Shown: one piece after another, positions 10,953 to 22,699 of the stretch | Position numbering within the stretch: position 1 is the first letter of the stretch | Layout: every line of letters begins with the position of its first letter | From: Podarcis raffonei | Taxonomy: Eukaryota > Chordata > Lepidosauria > Squamata > Lacertidae | Length of the DNA stretch: 64,000 nucleotides | Direction: 5' to 3' | Assembly (NCBI RefSeq): GCF_027172205.1 | Contig: NC_070603.1 | Span: 105,065,803-105,129,802 of the forward strand | The notes under the pieces: model-generated | What the model was told of the DNA's origin: nothing | Databases searched by the model: none | Seen by the model: the letters and a program-made list of their open reading frames with translations, nothing else | Made by a program: the position numbers and the translations under genes

Positions 10953-11467
10953 CTGTTCCAATGCGCGAGCTGCGGGAGCCTGGATTTATTGGAAGTCTTT
11001 GAAAGTTTATGCAATTCACGGCTTATTCCTCCCTGGTGGGGGTGGGAGAGAGGAAAAAAGCAGAGCAGATTGTGAGCACTTTCAAGATGGAGAAGAGCAA
11101 GAACAAGAGAGCGGTGTTTCAGGCTCTTTGCCTGCGCCTCTGATTCCAGCTACAAAGAAACTCAAGTACAATCACCTGCAAAAAAAAATTACCTTCCCGC
11201 CACTGACCTTCTTGCATCCTTTGCAGGTGTAGAGAGCCGCTGAGCCTCGCGGGGGGAAAAAAGATAATCATTACGCAGCCGCCTGAGTTAAAATAATGAG
11301 CACTTGGTCTCTGAAGGTGATCCACACTTTTAAAAAATGGTCCGCATATTTTATCTGGGAGAAAGGAGACAGTTTTCAAAGGTTGCCCTATACAAACATA
11401 TGCCAAGGGAATCCTTCGCTCTGGACATGTGAATCAATGACATGGATGTACCTCAAAATCCAGCTGC

Positions 11468-11590
11468 CCCAAGCTGGGTCTCCAGCTGTTTTTGGACTAC
11501 AACTCCCATCATCCCTAGCTAGCAGGACCAGGGGGTCAGGGATGATGGGAATTGTAGTCCAAAACCAGTTGGAGACCCATGTTTGGGAAA
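11468..11590. mobile_element. Palindromic hAT-type MITE
   Basis: ttttggactacaactcccat and atgggaattgtagtccaaaa form inverted halves around a short centre; same structure as 51366-51501. The ends are blurred by a second, partial copy at about 11600-11665. Confidence 0.5.
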
Positions 11591-11661
11591 CCCTGATCTA
11601 GATGTTTTGGACTACAACAACCATCATGCCCAGCCAGCACGGACGATGGTCAGGGATTGAA

Positions 11662-11712
11662 GGGAGGCAACCCAGCCAGATGGACGGGGTATAAATAATA
11701 AAATTATTATTA
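11662..11712 (+). mobile_element. L2-type LINE 3' tail
   Basis: aacccagccagatggacggg then gtataaataataaaattatt is the standard sauropsid L2 end, also seen antisense at 34340-34390 and 58205-58250. Confidence 0.55.
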
Positions 11713-11894
11713 TGTAAGTCCAGCAACACCTGAAAGGTTCCAGGATGGGGGAGGGTTTGCCATAAATCCATGTGTGTCCTGTACAGGAGCTCTTCAAAGT
11801 AAGGAAACTGGAAATGAGCAAACACTGAAAATCAAACAGCAAATAGCCACAGCCATGGGCTAGACACAAAACAACACATAACCATTAGCCAATA

Positions 11895-11990
11895 AGCTTC
11901 AAAAACCTTTATTATTTATTACCACCCAGACTTCGCCAGCAGGTCCCAGGGCGGATTACAACCATTAAGAAAGGAGAATTAAAAAGTTAA
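11895..11990 (-). mobile_element. L2-type LINE 3' remnant
   Basis: tttattatttattaccaccc then cccagggcggattacaacc is antisense to a LINE 3' UTR of L2 type. Short and old. Confidence 0.4.
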
Positions 11991-12090
11991 AACATAAATT
12001 ATGTTCACAGTAACAGGGTGGGGTGCTGAAAACACACATCTCAGGGGTCAGAGGCCAGGATAAAGTCTTCAGCATTCTCCAAAAGCTGTA

Positions 12091-12332
12091 CAGTGGTACC
12101 CCGGGTTACAGACGCTTCAGGTTACAGATGCTTCAGGTTACAGACTCGGCTAACCCAGAAATAGTACGTTGGGTTAAGAACTTTACCTCAGGATGAGAAC
12201 GGAAATCATGTGCCGGTGGCACGGCAGCAGCAGGAGGCCCCATTAGCTAAAGTGGTACCTCAGGTTAAGAACAGTTTCAGGTTAAGAATGGACCTCCAGA
12301 ACGAATTAAGTACTTAACCCAAGGTACCACTG
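12091..12332 (-). mobile_element. Tigger-like MITE, family A
   Basis: cagtggtaccccgggtta ... cccaaggtaccactg between TA sites at 12089-12090 and 12333-12334. Same 242-bp family as 3073-3314, opposite orientation. Confidence 0.78.
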
Positions 12333-13525
12333 TACAGAGAAAAAGCCACACACACTGCCATGGGAAGGGGGCCTTCCGCAACTTAGGGGCTGCCACAGAG
12401 AATGCCCACTTGCCAAGGCACCTACCCACACAGCTTCTGAGGGTGGTGGAAAAACCATGAGGACTCCCTTTGCTGATCTTAACACACAGCCCAGGCTTTG
12501 TATTTGGGGCAAATTGATAGTCCACTCCCACCAATTTGGCATTAAAAACATTTTTTTCAATCTGATCTCTTCCTACTCTCTAGTCATGCGGCAACGATTA
12601 AAAAAACACACACCACAACAATACCACGGTTTTGTCCTTGGAGCCTTTCGTAACTATGGGGAGCTCAGAACCGGAAAAGCATTTGCTCTTCAGCTTCAAT
12701 GGACGGCAAACTGTGATCCTTGCAAGTGCTGTGGAAGAATGCGGCTTCCAGTACAATTGCTCTCAGCTTCTTTGCAAGGTCTGTGATCTCACAGGAACGG
12801 CTAAGTACAAACTGGTCCAAACAGCGACCCACATTTCCACACGCAAGCACGAACTCTCCACAGTAAAAACAAAACAAAACAAAACAATGCAAGGCTTGGC
12901 TGAAAACAGCAGTGATGCTGCCGCCCTCTGCAAAAATCCATCTCGTTAGTCGGAACAATATTTCTTTCCAGCTTTGAAATAACTGGCTCACCATTCTTTC
13001 ATAGGCAGATAGGTTGGGGGGGGCAGAGAGAGAGAGAGAAAATGGAAGCAGCTAAAATAGGGGCAGTTGACCATTTTCGGCCAGAGGAGCACATACAAAA
13101 CACACACAATACACTCTCCTCTAGAGCATCTGTGTGAATCAGTTAAGAGAAAAGTAACTGGCCCCTCTCTACTCATCAAACAATTGATCTGATGACTGGT
13201 GATTTGCATCCTCATCACAGCACTGTATCTACTTTTAACCACCACCCCCTTTTTTTCTGCTGCCACCCATATTGGGGGTGCTAAGGAAGACCCGAAAATA
13301 AATGTTTGGAAGGAGGGGGGGGGTCCAGATCAGGCCGGGGCTAAGCCACCCCAAGCTAAGACTAACATCGCAAAATGGCATTCCGGCGCAGTAGCTTTGC
13401 CCACAATCTGTGTGACATATTCAAATCGGACCATGCCATTGGTCGTACCTACGTAGGACTGAAAACATGCAGAAGTTGTGTCAACATCAGAAAATGTTTA
13501 TTTTATTTATTGAACAAAACACGTA

Positions 13526-13767
13526 CAGTGGTACCTTGGGTTACATTCGCTTCAGGTTACATACGCTTCAGGTTACAGACTCCACCAACCCAGAAATAGT
13601 ACCTCGGGTTAAGAAGTTTGCTTCAGGATGAGAACAGAAATCGGGCTCCGGTGGCACGGCGGCAGCAGGAGGCCCCATTAGCTAAAGTGGTGCTTCAGGT
13701 TAAGAACAGTTTCAGGTTAAGAACGGACCTCCAGAACAAATAAAATACTTAACCCAAGGTACCACTG
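13526..13767 (-). mobile_element. Tigger-like MITE, family A
   Basis: cagtggtaccttgggtta ... aacccaaggtaccactg, TA flanks at 13524-13525 and 13768-13769; 242 bp. Confidence 0.78.
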
Positions 13768-13867
13768 TATACCACTTCACCATAAATAAAACCTCTAAGT
13801 GGTTGGCTGTTTTTATATCCTATCTAGGCTTGGTAGGCTTGCCTAAAGAAAAAGGTTTTCAGTAGTA

Positions 13868-14117
13868 CAGTCGTATCTTGGAAGTCGAACGGAATCCATT
13901 CCGGAAGTCCATTCGACTTCCAAAACGTTCGGAAACCAAGGCACGGCTTCTGATTGGCTGCTGGAAGGTCCTGCAGCCAATCAGAACCTGTGGAAACCAC
14001 GTCGGATGTCCGGGTTCCAAAGAACGCTCGCAAACCAGAACAATCACTTCCAGCTTTGCAGTCTTCGGGAGCCAAAACGTTTGAGTCGTAAGGCGTTCGT
14101 CAACCAAGGTACAACTG
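13868..14117 (-). mobile_element. Tigger-like MITE, family B
   Basis: Begins cagtcgtatcttggaagtcg after TA and ends ccaaggtacaactg. Central ctgattggctg / cagccaatcag pair as in 9194-9432. Only 100 bp from a family A copy. Confidence 0.68.
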
Positions 14118-14638
14118 TGTAGTGAAGGCAACTGACTGATGTCAACTCCTTGATTAATTTGTCACAGCCAGACTCTCCTCTAGATTTGGGGATTGAGTTC
14201 TCCAGTCTGTTGACCAGGCAAGTGCAGATGCCTTGGTTCCTCAGTTCCTTACAAGAGCTCTGAGGCTTAAGCAACACATGGACTCCCAACCCTGTGTGAT
14301 TGAGAACCCAGGCCATGCAAGGTTGCATATCATGAGATCACCTAGTGTGTACAGAGCGGGGCTCCCAGCTGCATCCATATCTTCAGACCTGACAGCAACT
14401 GTTTTTTAGAAAGCTAAAGGGGGAGCAAACATGAGGGTGTGGAGCTAATGGATTTCAGAGAGATCTCCATCTTTGCCCACCGTAATCCAAGCACCTTGTC
14501 TCTAAAGTCTACCAGTACCTGTAAGAATCTATTATTCCTCGTTTTCCCCACTAAGTCCTCACATTGAGAAGCGGGTGGAGGGAGGAAACAGCTTGAAGGT
14601 TTAAGCAAGCTTTTTATCCAAAGCCATGTTTTCTGAGG

Positions 14639-15103
14639 TCCGTATAGTTCCCTATAGTTAAAGCCATGGTTTTCCCAGTAGTGATGTATGGAAGTGAGAG
14701 CTGGACCATAAAGAAGGCTGATCGCCGAAGAATTGATGCTTTTGAATTATGGTGCTGGAGGAGACTCTTGAGAGTCCCATGACTGCAAGAAGATCAAACC
14801 TATCCATTCTTAAGGAAATCAGCCCTGAGTGCTCACTGGAAGGATAGATCCTGAAGCTGAGGCTCCAATACTTTGGCCACCTCATGAGAAGAGAAGACTC
14901 CCTGGAAAAGACCCTGATGTTGGGAAAGATGGAGGGCACAAGGAGAAGGGGACGACAGAGGACGAGATGGTTGGGCAGTGTTCTCGAAGCTACTAACATG
15001 AGTTTGACAAAAATGCGGGAGGCAGTGGGAGACAGGAGTGCCTGGCGTTCTCTGGTCCATGGGGTCACGAAGAGTCGGACACGACTAAACGACTAAACAA
15101 CGG
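14639..15103 (+). mobile_element. BovB (RTE) LINE 3' fragment
   Basis: Encodes the end of the Bov[35 protein letters not shown] ... [17 protein letters not shown], then gactaaacgactaaacaac. The frame is interrupted by small changes around 14778 (a missing base) and 14846 (a stop). Near the 5' edge 'ctatagtt' is duplicated. 5'-truncated. Confidence 0.88.
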
Positions 15104-15105
15104 TT

Positions 15106-16284
15106 TCTCAAAACACAGCTTATGGCGAAACCATCAACTGTGGGAAACAAAACTGAAAGTTTTTGATGAATTCACTGCAGGTGAAAGTTTATTGCGGGCA
15201 AGAGGGGGAGATAAATAACTATCCCATTGGAAATTAACCACAGTCAGATGTTGCGGGCATTTTTCTCCAGTCTCCGAAGCGCAGTGACACCCAATGGATG
15301 TCCGTCTCTTGCTTTGAGACAGGAAGAGTAGTAAGTCAATCGGCATCAACCAGCTCAGCTTTTGTGACCAATTTCCATTCCCTTTATTGACCCCGTAGGC
15401 CTTAAAAGATGCCTAAATCACTGCTCTTTGCAGGGCAAGGAAGATTTACATCTTCTTGTCTCCTCCGCAGGCAAAAGAGACAGCATTTGATCGCCAGCCT
15501 GCTGCGTAGCACCAGAATGAATAATTTATCAAAGCAATTAGTTCAGGCAAGCCTCTTCCCATCCGTTTGCACGGGCAAAAAGGAGGCGCAGACAGCAGAT
15601 GCCTCATTGATTTGGTGTAGGTTTCCAGGACCGCTAACAATCTAGAAATCTGGTTAGAAAACGTTAACACTTCAAGGAAGGAACAAAGTTATGCACAGCG
15701 ACAGACTATCGCATGCAGTTAGAACATCACCTTTTCTTTTTCTAAACAAGCTGACTCTGTCAAACAACTTTAGCCTGGAAACTGTAGGGCTGTATTTCGA
15801 TGGAACCACAAAACACGCACCCTGATTTATTTCATGCGTCCGAGCGTGTAAGCTTTCTGGGGGCAACAATAGGAGGCTCGGCCATTGTCCTCTACGTTTC
15901 CTTGCAAGAAATAACAGGATGGCAATTCCCAGGGCAGAAGAGCACGAACAGAGAAGCTGGTGCAAACTGGGGCAATATTACGGCACGCACAAAACTCAGA
16001 AGCAAAGTGAGCGTCCCAAGCGTGGCTGCAAAGATCTCAGGTGCCTCAAAAAGCAGCGCTGTGGCACCTAAAACATTATTTGACATCTTTCCCTACCCAT
16101 GTCCAGGTTTGGCTTCATAGATGCTGATGCTGGATCCTGTTTTATTTATTTTTTAATTGCAACTAGAGATAATTTTTCCTGCTCTGACCATGGCAGCACC
16201 TTCGGTCGCCCCACCAACCTGCACAGCTCTTCAACCAGGTTCATTTTTTAAAATGCTGATGACCAGATGTTATATGTTCTATAG
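15106..16284. other. Repeat-free stretch in KCTD6 leader intron
   Basis: Over 1 kb without transposon ends, coding frame or paired splice sites. Candidate conserved noncoding sequence by absence of repeats only. Confidence 0.3.
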
Positions 16285-16672
16285 CAGGGATGTCCAACCT
16301 GTCGACCGCGATGGACAGGTCGATCCCCGGATGATCACGGTCGATCTTGGGCTCCCTCTCAATCAGCGCTGGTGATAAGCAAGTCTGCTTGTCCTTTGTG
16401 TGAAATGGGTGTTCCTTAATGGTATGTTAGAAAACAGAAGCAGTTGTTACCGCTGCGTCGCTGTTTTAGGTGCGTGATTTTCCCCCTCCCTAAAAAAAAG
16501 CTCAAGAACTTTGGCTTTGTCCTCCCCCCTAAGAAAGTTCAACGACCTTGGCTTGGTCCCCCCTAAAAAAAGGTCAAACAACTTTGGCTTCCCACCCCCT
16601 TCATGGGTAGATCACTTCCAGAATTTTTATACTGGGAGTAGATCGCAGTCTCTTGTGTGTTGGACATGCCTG
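16285..16672. mobile_element. hAT-type non-autonomous transposon
   Basis: cagggatgtccaacctgtcg ... tgttggacatgcctg are inverted ends. A perfect 8-bp duplication, ttctatag, lies at 16277-16284 and 16673-16680. 388 bp. 'gatcgc/gatcac' boxes recur inside. Confidence 0.82.
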
Positions 16673-16696
16673 TTCTATAGAAATGGCTTGTCATTA

Positions 16697-16938
16697 CAGT
16701 GGTACCTTGGGTTACATACGCTTCAGGAGAAATACGCTACAGGTTACACACTCCGCTAACCTAGAAATAGTGCTTCAGCTTAAGAACTTTGCTTCAGGAT
16801 GAGAACAGAAATCGGGCTCCAGCGGCGTGGCAGCAGCGGGAGGCCCCATTAGCTAAAGTGGTGCTTCAGGTTAAGAACAGTTTCAGGTTAAGTACGGACC
16901 TCCGGAACGAATTAAGTACTTAACCCGAGGTACGACTG
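16697..16938 (-). mobile_element. Tigger-like MITE, family A
   Basis: cagtggtaccttgggttaca ... taacccgaggtacgactg between TA sites; it starts 17 bp after the preceding hAT duplication. Confidence 0.77.
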
Positions 16939-16940
16939 TA

Positions 16941-16977
16941 TTATTATTAGTAGTAGTAGTAGTAGTAGTAGTAGTGT
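16941..16977. repeat. (ATT)n/(AGT)n microsatellite
   Basis: Short ATT run passing into about nine AGT units, directly abutting the end of the preceding MITE. Confidence 0.85.
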
Positions 16978-17448
16978 TGCTATTTTTATTTTACTATTTT
17001 CAGAAAGTTGTGCTCACTTTGCTCAGTGGGCAAAATAAGATTATCCAGGAACAGGATGAATATCTACTACTTCTTTGTTTTACTACCCCTAACAGCAACC
17101 CTGAAAACAAAGCTACAAAACCGGGAAGGGGGAGGCGATAACCCATAGTTCAGGAGTCTAATTTGCCTCACTGCCTCCTGCCCCACGATCAAATGTTTCT
17201 CCTGCTTCCCAAGGGGTCCACCAATTTTGATGGCAGCGGGTGAGGTGCGAGAAATGTAAATCAAGCACAGTGCTAAGGGTACAAATCGTCCTCTTCCTGA
17301 TCATCGGATTGATTATCTGATGCGAGAGAACGATGACCCCACAGATCTACGCAGATCAGCTGGGAGGGGGGCAGACGAACTGTGTGCTTTTGTGCATGAC
17401 AGCGTATGGAGGACCAGCTATTTGCAATGCACAGATGGCCTGAAATTG

Positions 17449-17461
17449 GGGGGGGGGGGGG
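17449..17461. repeat. Poly(G) run
   Basis: Thirteen or so G in a row. A likely length-variable or sequencing-difficult site. Confidence 0.8.
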
Positions 17462-18258
17462 GAGAGAGCATGTAGATTGTGAGCAGCCTGAATCTGGCAT
17501 TACATGCCTGCCAAGCAAGTATCCCACCCTGGGCACAGGACGCTGTAGAGGTGCACGGAGAAAACTGCAAGCATGGAAATTGCCATGGGGGGAAAAGCCC
17601 TACTGCTCCCCAAAGCAACCAGCGTACCTATACCCAACCCTAAAAGGAAGGAGGGAAGATGGGTCCCGGAAGATGGAAATACGGCTGGTCAATCCTGACC
17701 AGCTGTCGACTAAATAATTTTAAGCTCGCGTCTAGAAATCTGAGCTGGTGCTTTGCTTTGTTTTCAAAGGGAAAGGTTGGAGGATACATGGGTAAGCTTA
17801 GCAATGGTATTATGCCTATGCAACGATCCCCAAAAGTGATACCTATGTGGTTTTCATTACACAAGGCCCAGCTTGTGTAAATGTCAGCTAATGATTCACA
17901 CGCCGCTGCAAAACCTTTCGACAGGATAAAAAAGAATGAAAACAGAATTAAAGTGATCAGTCCTGTTAGTTACAGAGATAGAGCACAGCATTATACTGAG
18001 TCAAACCACTGGTCCACCCAGCCCAGGGGGAGGGAACCTGTGGCCTTCCGGGTGTAGCAAAGCTACAGCTGTATCATCAACCTCTGAGAGTTGCAGTTCA
18101 GCAACATCCAGCTCACGGTCTTTTACCTAAGATCCTTTTAACTGGTGGCACCAGAGGCTGAGCCTAAGAAAAAGTCATGTGTCCTAACACTGTGTGTGTG
18201 GGCTGCTCCCAAATTATTGCAACTGGCTGATGTTCTACCCATGTGAACAACTACTCAG

Positions 18259-18613
18259 AGGTAAAGGTAAAGGGACCCCTGACCATTAGGTCCAGTCGCA
18301 GACGACTCTGGGGTTGCGGTGCTCATCTCGCTTTATTGGCCGAGGGAGCCGGCGTACAGCTTCCGGGTGATGTGGCCAGCATGACGAAGCCGCTTCTGGT
18401 GAACCAGAACAGCACAGGGAAACGCCGTTTACCTTCCCGCCGGAGCGGTACCTATTTATCTACTTGCACTTGGATGTGCTTTTGAACTGCTAGGTTGGCA
18501 GGAGCTGGGACTGAGCAACGGGAGCTCACCCCGTCGCGGGGATTTGAACTGCCGACTTTCTGACCGGCAAGCCCTAGGCTCTGTGGTTTAACCCACAGCG
18601 CCACCCGCGTCCC
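18259..18613 (-). mobile_element. Squamate tRNA-derived SINE
   Basis: Left end aggtaaaggtaaagggaccc, right end gcgccacccgcgtccc (the tRNA-like head read on minus). Target duplication actcagaggta at 18253-18263 and 18614-18624 (its last bases overlap the tail). Clean A/B boxes on the minus strand. Confidence 0.88.
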
Positions 18614-19112
18614 ACTCAGAGGTACCTTGGCTTTTTAAAACCTTGAAGATTTTACAGACAATACAAAAATTGGAATTTGAAAGGGCTTTAAAAAAAATTA
18701 ACTAAAAAGGAGGCTGTAATTTTCCTTGCACAACTCCATGCTGTCAGTCTTTCAAGCTGTTTGCAGAATGACAATTGCATCCCATTATACTAAGATCCCT
18801 GCCTCTGGCACCAAGATATTTTATATATGTAACAGATGGAGTATGTGTCCTAGCTCCAAGGAGAACTACAGTGGCATTTCTGCTGAATCTCTCCCTGTCT
18901 GAAACATGTAAAGAATTGGGCATGAGCATTTTTGTTTTTAAAAAGGAAAGGAAAGGAAAATGTTCAGAGAGATTAGATTTACAAAGGAACCTAGGCAGCA
19001 TAAGAAGTCAGAAAGCATTTAAAATACAGCAACAAAATGATACCATTTAATGAGCGGTCTTTAAATGCAAGTTTTTCAATGACCCACCACTTGGCTATTT
19101 AGCACTACAGTA

Positions 19113-19386
19113 CAGCCTCTACTTATGATCATAATCCGTTCCGGAGGCCTGTCCGCTGGGCAAAACCAAACGCTAGTAGAGGCGCCGTTGTGCGTGTGCG
19201 CATTCGGCGGCTGCGCACTTCTGTGCATGTGTAGAGGCGGCAGCCACTTGTGCACATGCACAGATGGCAGAAGCCGCTTCTGCGCATGTGCGAATCACGG
19301 CAAATCCGGTGTTTACTTCTGGGTTTGTCGCGGTCGCAACTTGGAACATCTGCGAGAAGAGGCGGATGTAAATCGAGGTTCCACTG
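19113..19386. mobile_element. CpG-rich Tigger-like MITE, family C
   Basis: cagcctctacttatgatcat ... aatcgaggttccactg between TA sites. The interior alternates tgcgcatgtg/ctgtgcatgtg motifs and ggcggcag boxes. The ending matches the family A terminus (ccactg-TA). Confidence 0.55.
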
Positions 19387-19654
19387 TACTCTAGTATTGA
19401 TTATTTTTAAGCCCATGCCCTTGATTTGTTTACCTAACCCCCTTTATGGTGATAACTACTGTACTACAGTCTCATCCCGTTTCAGACTGATGGGCTGCGT
19501 TGGTGTTTTCACAAACAGCTGGAAGGGTAGCTACTTTCCCTGCATGGTTTTCTCCCTTCTGTCCCAGGCTGAACATCAATTAGTGCTGGTTTTCAACTTT
19601 ATGATATTATCATCAGCTAAACATCGCAATATACTGATATATCACAATGTCTGT

Positions 19655-20238
19655 TGTCTTTGTCCATGGAGTTTTCTTGGCAGGGATACTGGAGTGGCTT
19701 GCCGGTTCCTCCTCCAGGTGGATCACGTTTGGTCAAAACTCTCCACTATGACCTGTTCATCTTGGGTGCCCTGCTCGGCATAGTTCATAGCTTCTCTGAG
19801 TTCTTCAAGCCCCTTCGCCACGGCAAGGCAGTGATCCATGAAGGGGATCGCCGAAGAATTGATGCTTTTGAATTATGGTGCTGGAGGAGACTCTTGAGAG
19901 TCACATGGACTGCAAGAAGATCAAACCTCTCCATTCTGAAGGAAATCAGCCCTGAGTGCTCACTGGAAGGACAGATTGTGAAGCTGAGGCTCCAGTACTT
20001 TGGCCACCTCATGAGAAGAGAAGACTCCCTGGAGAAGACCCTGATGTTGGGAAAGATGGAGGGCACAAGGAGAAGGGGGCGACAGAGGACGAGATGGTTG
20101 GATAGTGTGTTCGAGGTTACCAGCATGAGTTTGACCAAACTGCGGGAGGCAGTGGAGGACAGAGGTGCCTGGCGTTCTCTGGTCCATGGGGTCACGAAGA
20201 GTCGGACACGACTAAACGACTAAACAACAACAACAACA
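19655..20238 (+). mobile_element. Chimeric BovB copy with open 189-codon frame
   Basis: From about 19846 it matches the BovB ORF end ([17 protein letters not shown] ... [13 protein letters not shown]) and finishes gactaaacgactaaacaaca. The preceding 190 bases (about 19655-19845) are not the RT sequence that normally lies there: ggagttttcttggcaggg, then ggagtggcttgcc, resembling the short BovB-related segment shared with ruminant Bov-tA/BovB-derived repeats. The junction is in frame, leaving a 189-codon reading frame (19654-20223) without stops. Confidence 0.75.
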
Positions 20239-20574
20239 TCACAATGTCTGAAATAAGGATGGAGCTATGTAGAGGCGCTGGCTGGCTTCACGGTTTTCCC
20301 CACATTGTGATTTTTTTTCATAGTGTACACCCCCACACAAAAAATTCACAATATGTTGCTATGTCAAAAACTATGAAACCGACATCACGATATGGACTTT
20401 GAACAGGTTATATCGATATATTCCCCAATCCTACTGAGTATGTGGGCAGGGTTCACATATTACTCAAGTGGTATTCAGCTAAGTTTTACTCATTACTGAA
20501 AGTAATGAACCTAGCTTAGGCATGGAGGATGATGATTAGAATTTATATACCTCGCTAAACCCACAGGATGCTTT

Positions 20575-20647
20575 AGCTGAGATTCCTGCATTGCAGGGGG
20601 TTGGACTAGATGACCCTTGGGTCCCTTCCAAACTGAAGATTCTATTA
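20575..20647 (+). mobile_element. CR1-type LINE 3' tail, split by a MITE
   Basis: gagattcctgcattgcaggg, then ttggactagatgacccttgg and gattctat, the CR1 3' end. The final attctatg continues after the MITE at 20893-20901. Confidence 0.6.
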
Positions 20648-20892
20648 CTGTGGTACCTCAGGTTAAGTACTTAATTCGTTCTGGAGGTCTGTTCTTAACC
20701 TGAAACTGTTCTTAATCTGAAGCACCACTTTAGCTAATGGGGCCTCCCGCTGCCACCGCACTACCGGAGCACGATTTCTGTTCTCATCCTGAAGCAAAGT
20801 TCTTAACCCGAGGTACTATTTCTGGTTTAGTAACCTGGTCTGTAACCTGAAGCATATGTAACCTGAAACGTATGTAACCCGAGGTACCACTG
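20648..20892 (+). mobile_element. Tigger-like MITE, family A, inside a CR1 tail
   Basis: ctgtggtacctcaggtta ... cgaggtaccactg with TA on both sides. Inserted into the attctat repeat end of a CR1 tail. Confidence 0.75.
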
Positions 20893-20909
20893 TATTCTAT
20901 GTTCATTAA

Positions 20910-20985
20910 CTTCAGTGCAATCCTATACTTACCCGGGACTTACTTCCTGCTAAACGTGTACAGTCTTGCACTGCAAGTGGGTCTT
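20910..20985. repeat. Old sauropsid interspersed repeat
   Basis: cagtgcaatcctatacttac then gggacttacttc resembles the widespread 'tgcaatcctat...cctgggagtaagtcc' repeat. Other remnants lie at 26470-26530, 27810-27905, 35370-35430 and 61730-61805. Confidence 0.4.
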
Positions 20986-21124
20986 ACCCTGTTCCACAAG
21001 GGTTCTTTAAAAACAAAAGTCACATTCCCATCTACCCACCAAAACAGGGAAAGCTTGAAATGTTCAGAATTCCACAGACTCAGGCCATATGCTGGCATTT
21101 GCATCATGATACTACTATGTAGAC

Positions 21125-21447
21125 CAGGGGTCAGCAAACTTTTCCGCTGTCAGGCCGGATCACCCGCACACAGGAGCACGTGGGCATGCTCGTGGGAGCG
21201 CACACACCCGTGTGCATGTGCACACTCCTGCTGGCTTTTGGAGCCATGGCGGGGGAGGAGGCGGTATCTGCAGCTTCCTATTGGCTGCAGGAGCTTCCTG
21301 CAGCCAATAGGAAGCCGTGGCTGTGCACCACGCCGGTTTAGCTCTGCGCGGGGACTGACCGAGTGGGCGGCAAGGGCCAGGGGCCGGTTTAACGACCCCC
21401 TCGGGCCGTATCCAGCCGTATCCAGGTCTGTAGTTTGCCAACCCCTG
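21125..21447. mobile_element. hAT-Charlie-type MITE
   Basis: caggggtcagcaaactt ... agtttgccaacccctg are inverted termini. Perfect 8-bp duplication atgtagac at 21117-21124 and 21448-21455. 323 bp, GC-rich interior with ggagcttcctgcagccaat. Confidence 0.85.
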
Positions 21448-21789
21448 ATGTAGACCATCTGAAGACTCTCTCTAATGAATAGAAGATGAGAAGCTGCAGT
21501 GTTTTGTGGACGGTGCCTTGCCCCTCCCAAATGCTATGGGGTCTGATTTACTAGCCACTGCAGTCTACCGCGGCTAAAACAACACGGTGCCTTCAAGAGG
21601 TCTTTGGACTCTAAGTCCCAACAGCCCCTGTCAGCTTGGACAATGGTCAGGGATGATGCAAGCTATAGTCCACCTGGAGGATGCCACTTTGATTACCCCA
21701 AATATATAAATAGGTAGAACTAATTTGGTGGCTACATAGAAAATCCACCTGCTGTCTAATGCAGCAGGTATCTGTCCATCACAACATAT

Positions 21790-22350
21790 ATGGGCACAAG
21801 CTTAACATGAGTCAACAGTGTGATAGATTAGCAAAAATAAGCTACTGCTATTCTAGGCTGCATCAAGAGAAGTCTAGTGTCCCGATCAAGGGAAGTCAAT
21901 AGTCTTGCTCTATTCTGCCTTGGTCAGACCAACACTTGGGAGTATTGTGTCCAGTTCTGGGCAGCACAATTTAAGAAGGATACTGACAAACTGGAACATG
22001 TGAAGAGGAAGGCGACCAAGATGATCAAGGGTCTGGAAACCAGGCCTTATGAGGAATGGTTGAAGGAGCTGGGTACGTTTAGCCTGAAAAAGAGGAATGT
22101 GCTAACCACCTTCAAATATCTAAGGGCTGTCGCATGGAGGATGGAGCAAGCTTGTTTTTTTTCCTGCTCCGGAAGCTGGGACCCAAACCAATGGATTCAA
22201 GTACAATAAAGGAGATTTTGACTAAACATCAGGAAGAGCTTTCTGACAGTAAGAGTTGTCTGACAGTGGAACGGTCTCCCTCTGGAGGTGGTGAACTCTC
22301 CGTCCTTGGAGGATTTTAAGCAGAGGTTGGATGGCCATCTGTCATGTATG
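21790..22350 (+). mobile_element. Old CR1 LINE 3' fragment
   Basis: Translates in parts to the CR1 RT end ([49 protein letters not shown]). Several frames are broken and it is more diverged than the copies at 29113-32925 and 40650-41352. Confidence 0.75.
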
Positions 22351-22699
22351 ATCTAGTTGACATACCCTCCCAATTCTGATGGCGGAGCTACTTGAAGAGC
22401 GTCCAGCAACAGAACCCACTAACCTAATTAATACTTTCTATTCCTGTCTCCATGGGAAGTTTGAGCACAACCGACAACATGATGCAGTGAATCTGCTTTT
22501 CACACAGGGAATAAGGCTATCCATGGATACCAGCTAGCCCTGAAGGCTGCATAAAAGCTTCCAGTGTTGAAAGCAGGATGCCTCTGAGCAGTTGTTGCTG
22601 GTGAGCACAAGTAAAAAGAACGTGTTGCTGTGCTTATGTCCTTGCAGGGTTCCCATAGGTATCTGGTTGGCCACTGTGAGAACAAGGCCATCAAATTAT

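Noticed and set aside
19113-19386. Short CpG-dense stretch as a promoter
   Set aside because: It has MITE termini with TA flanks; the CpG density is from the transposon.
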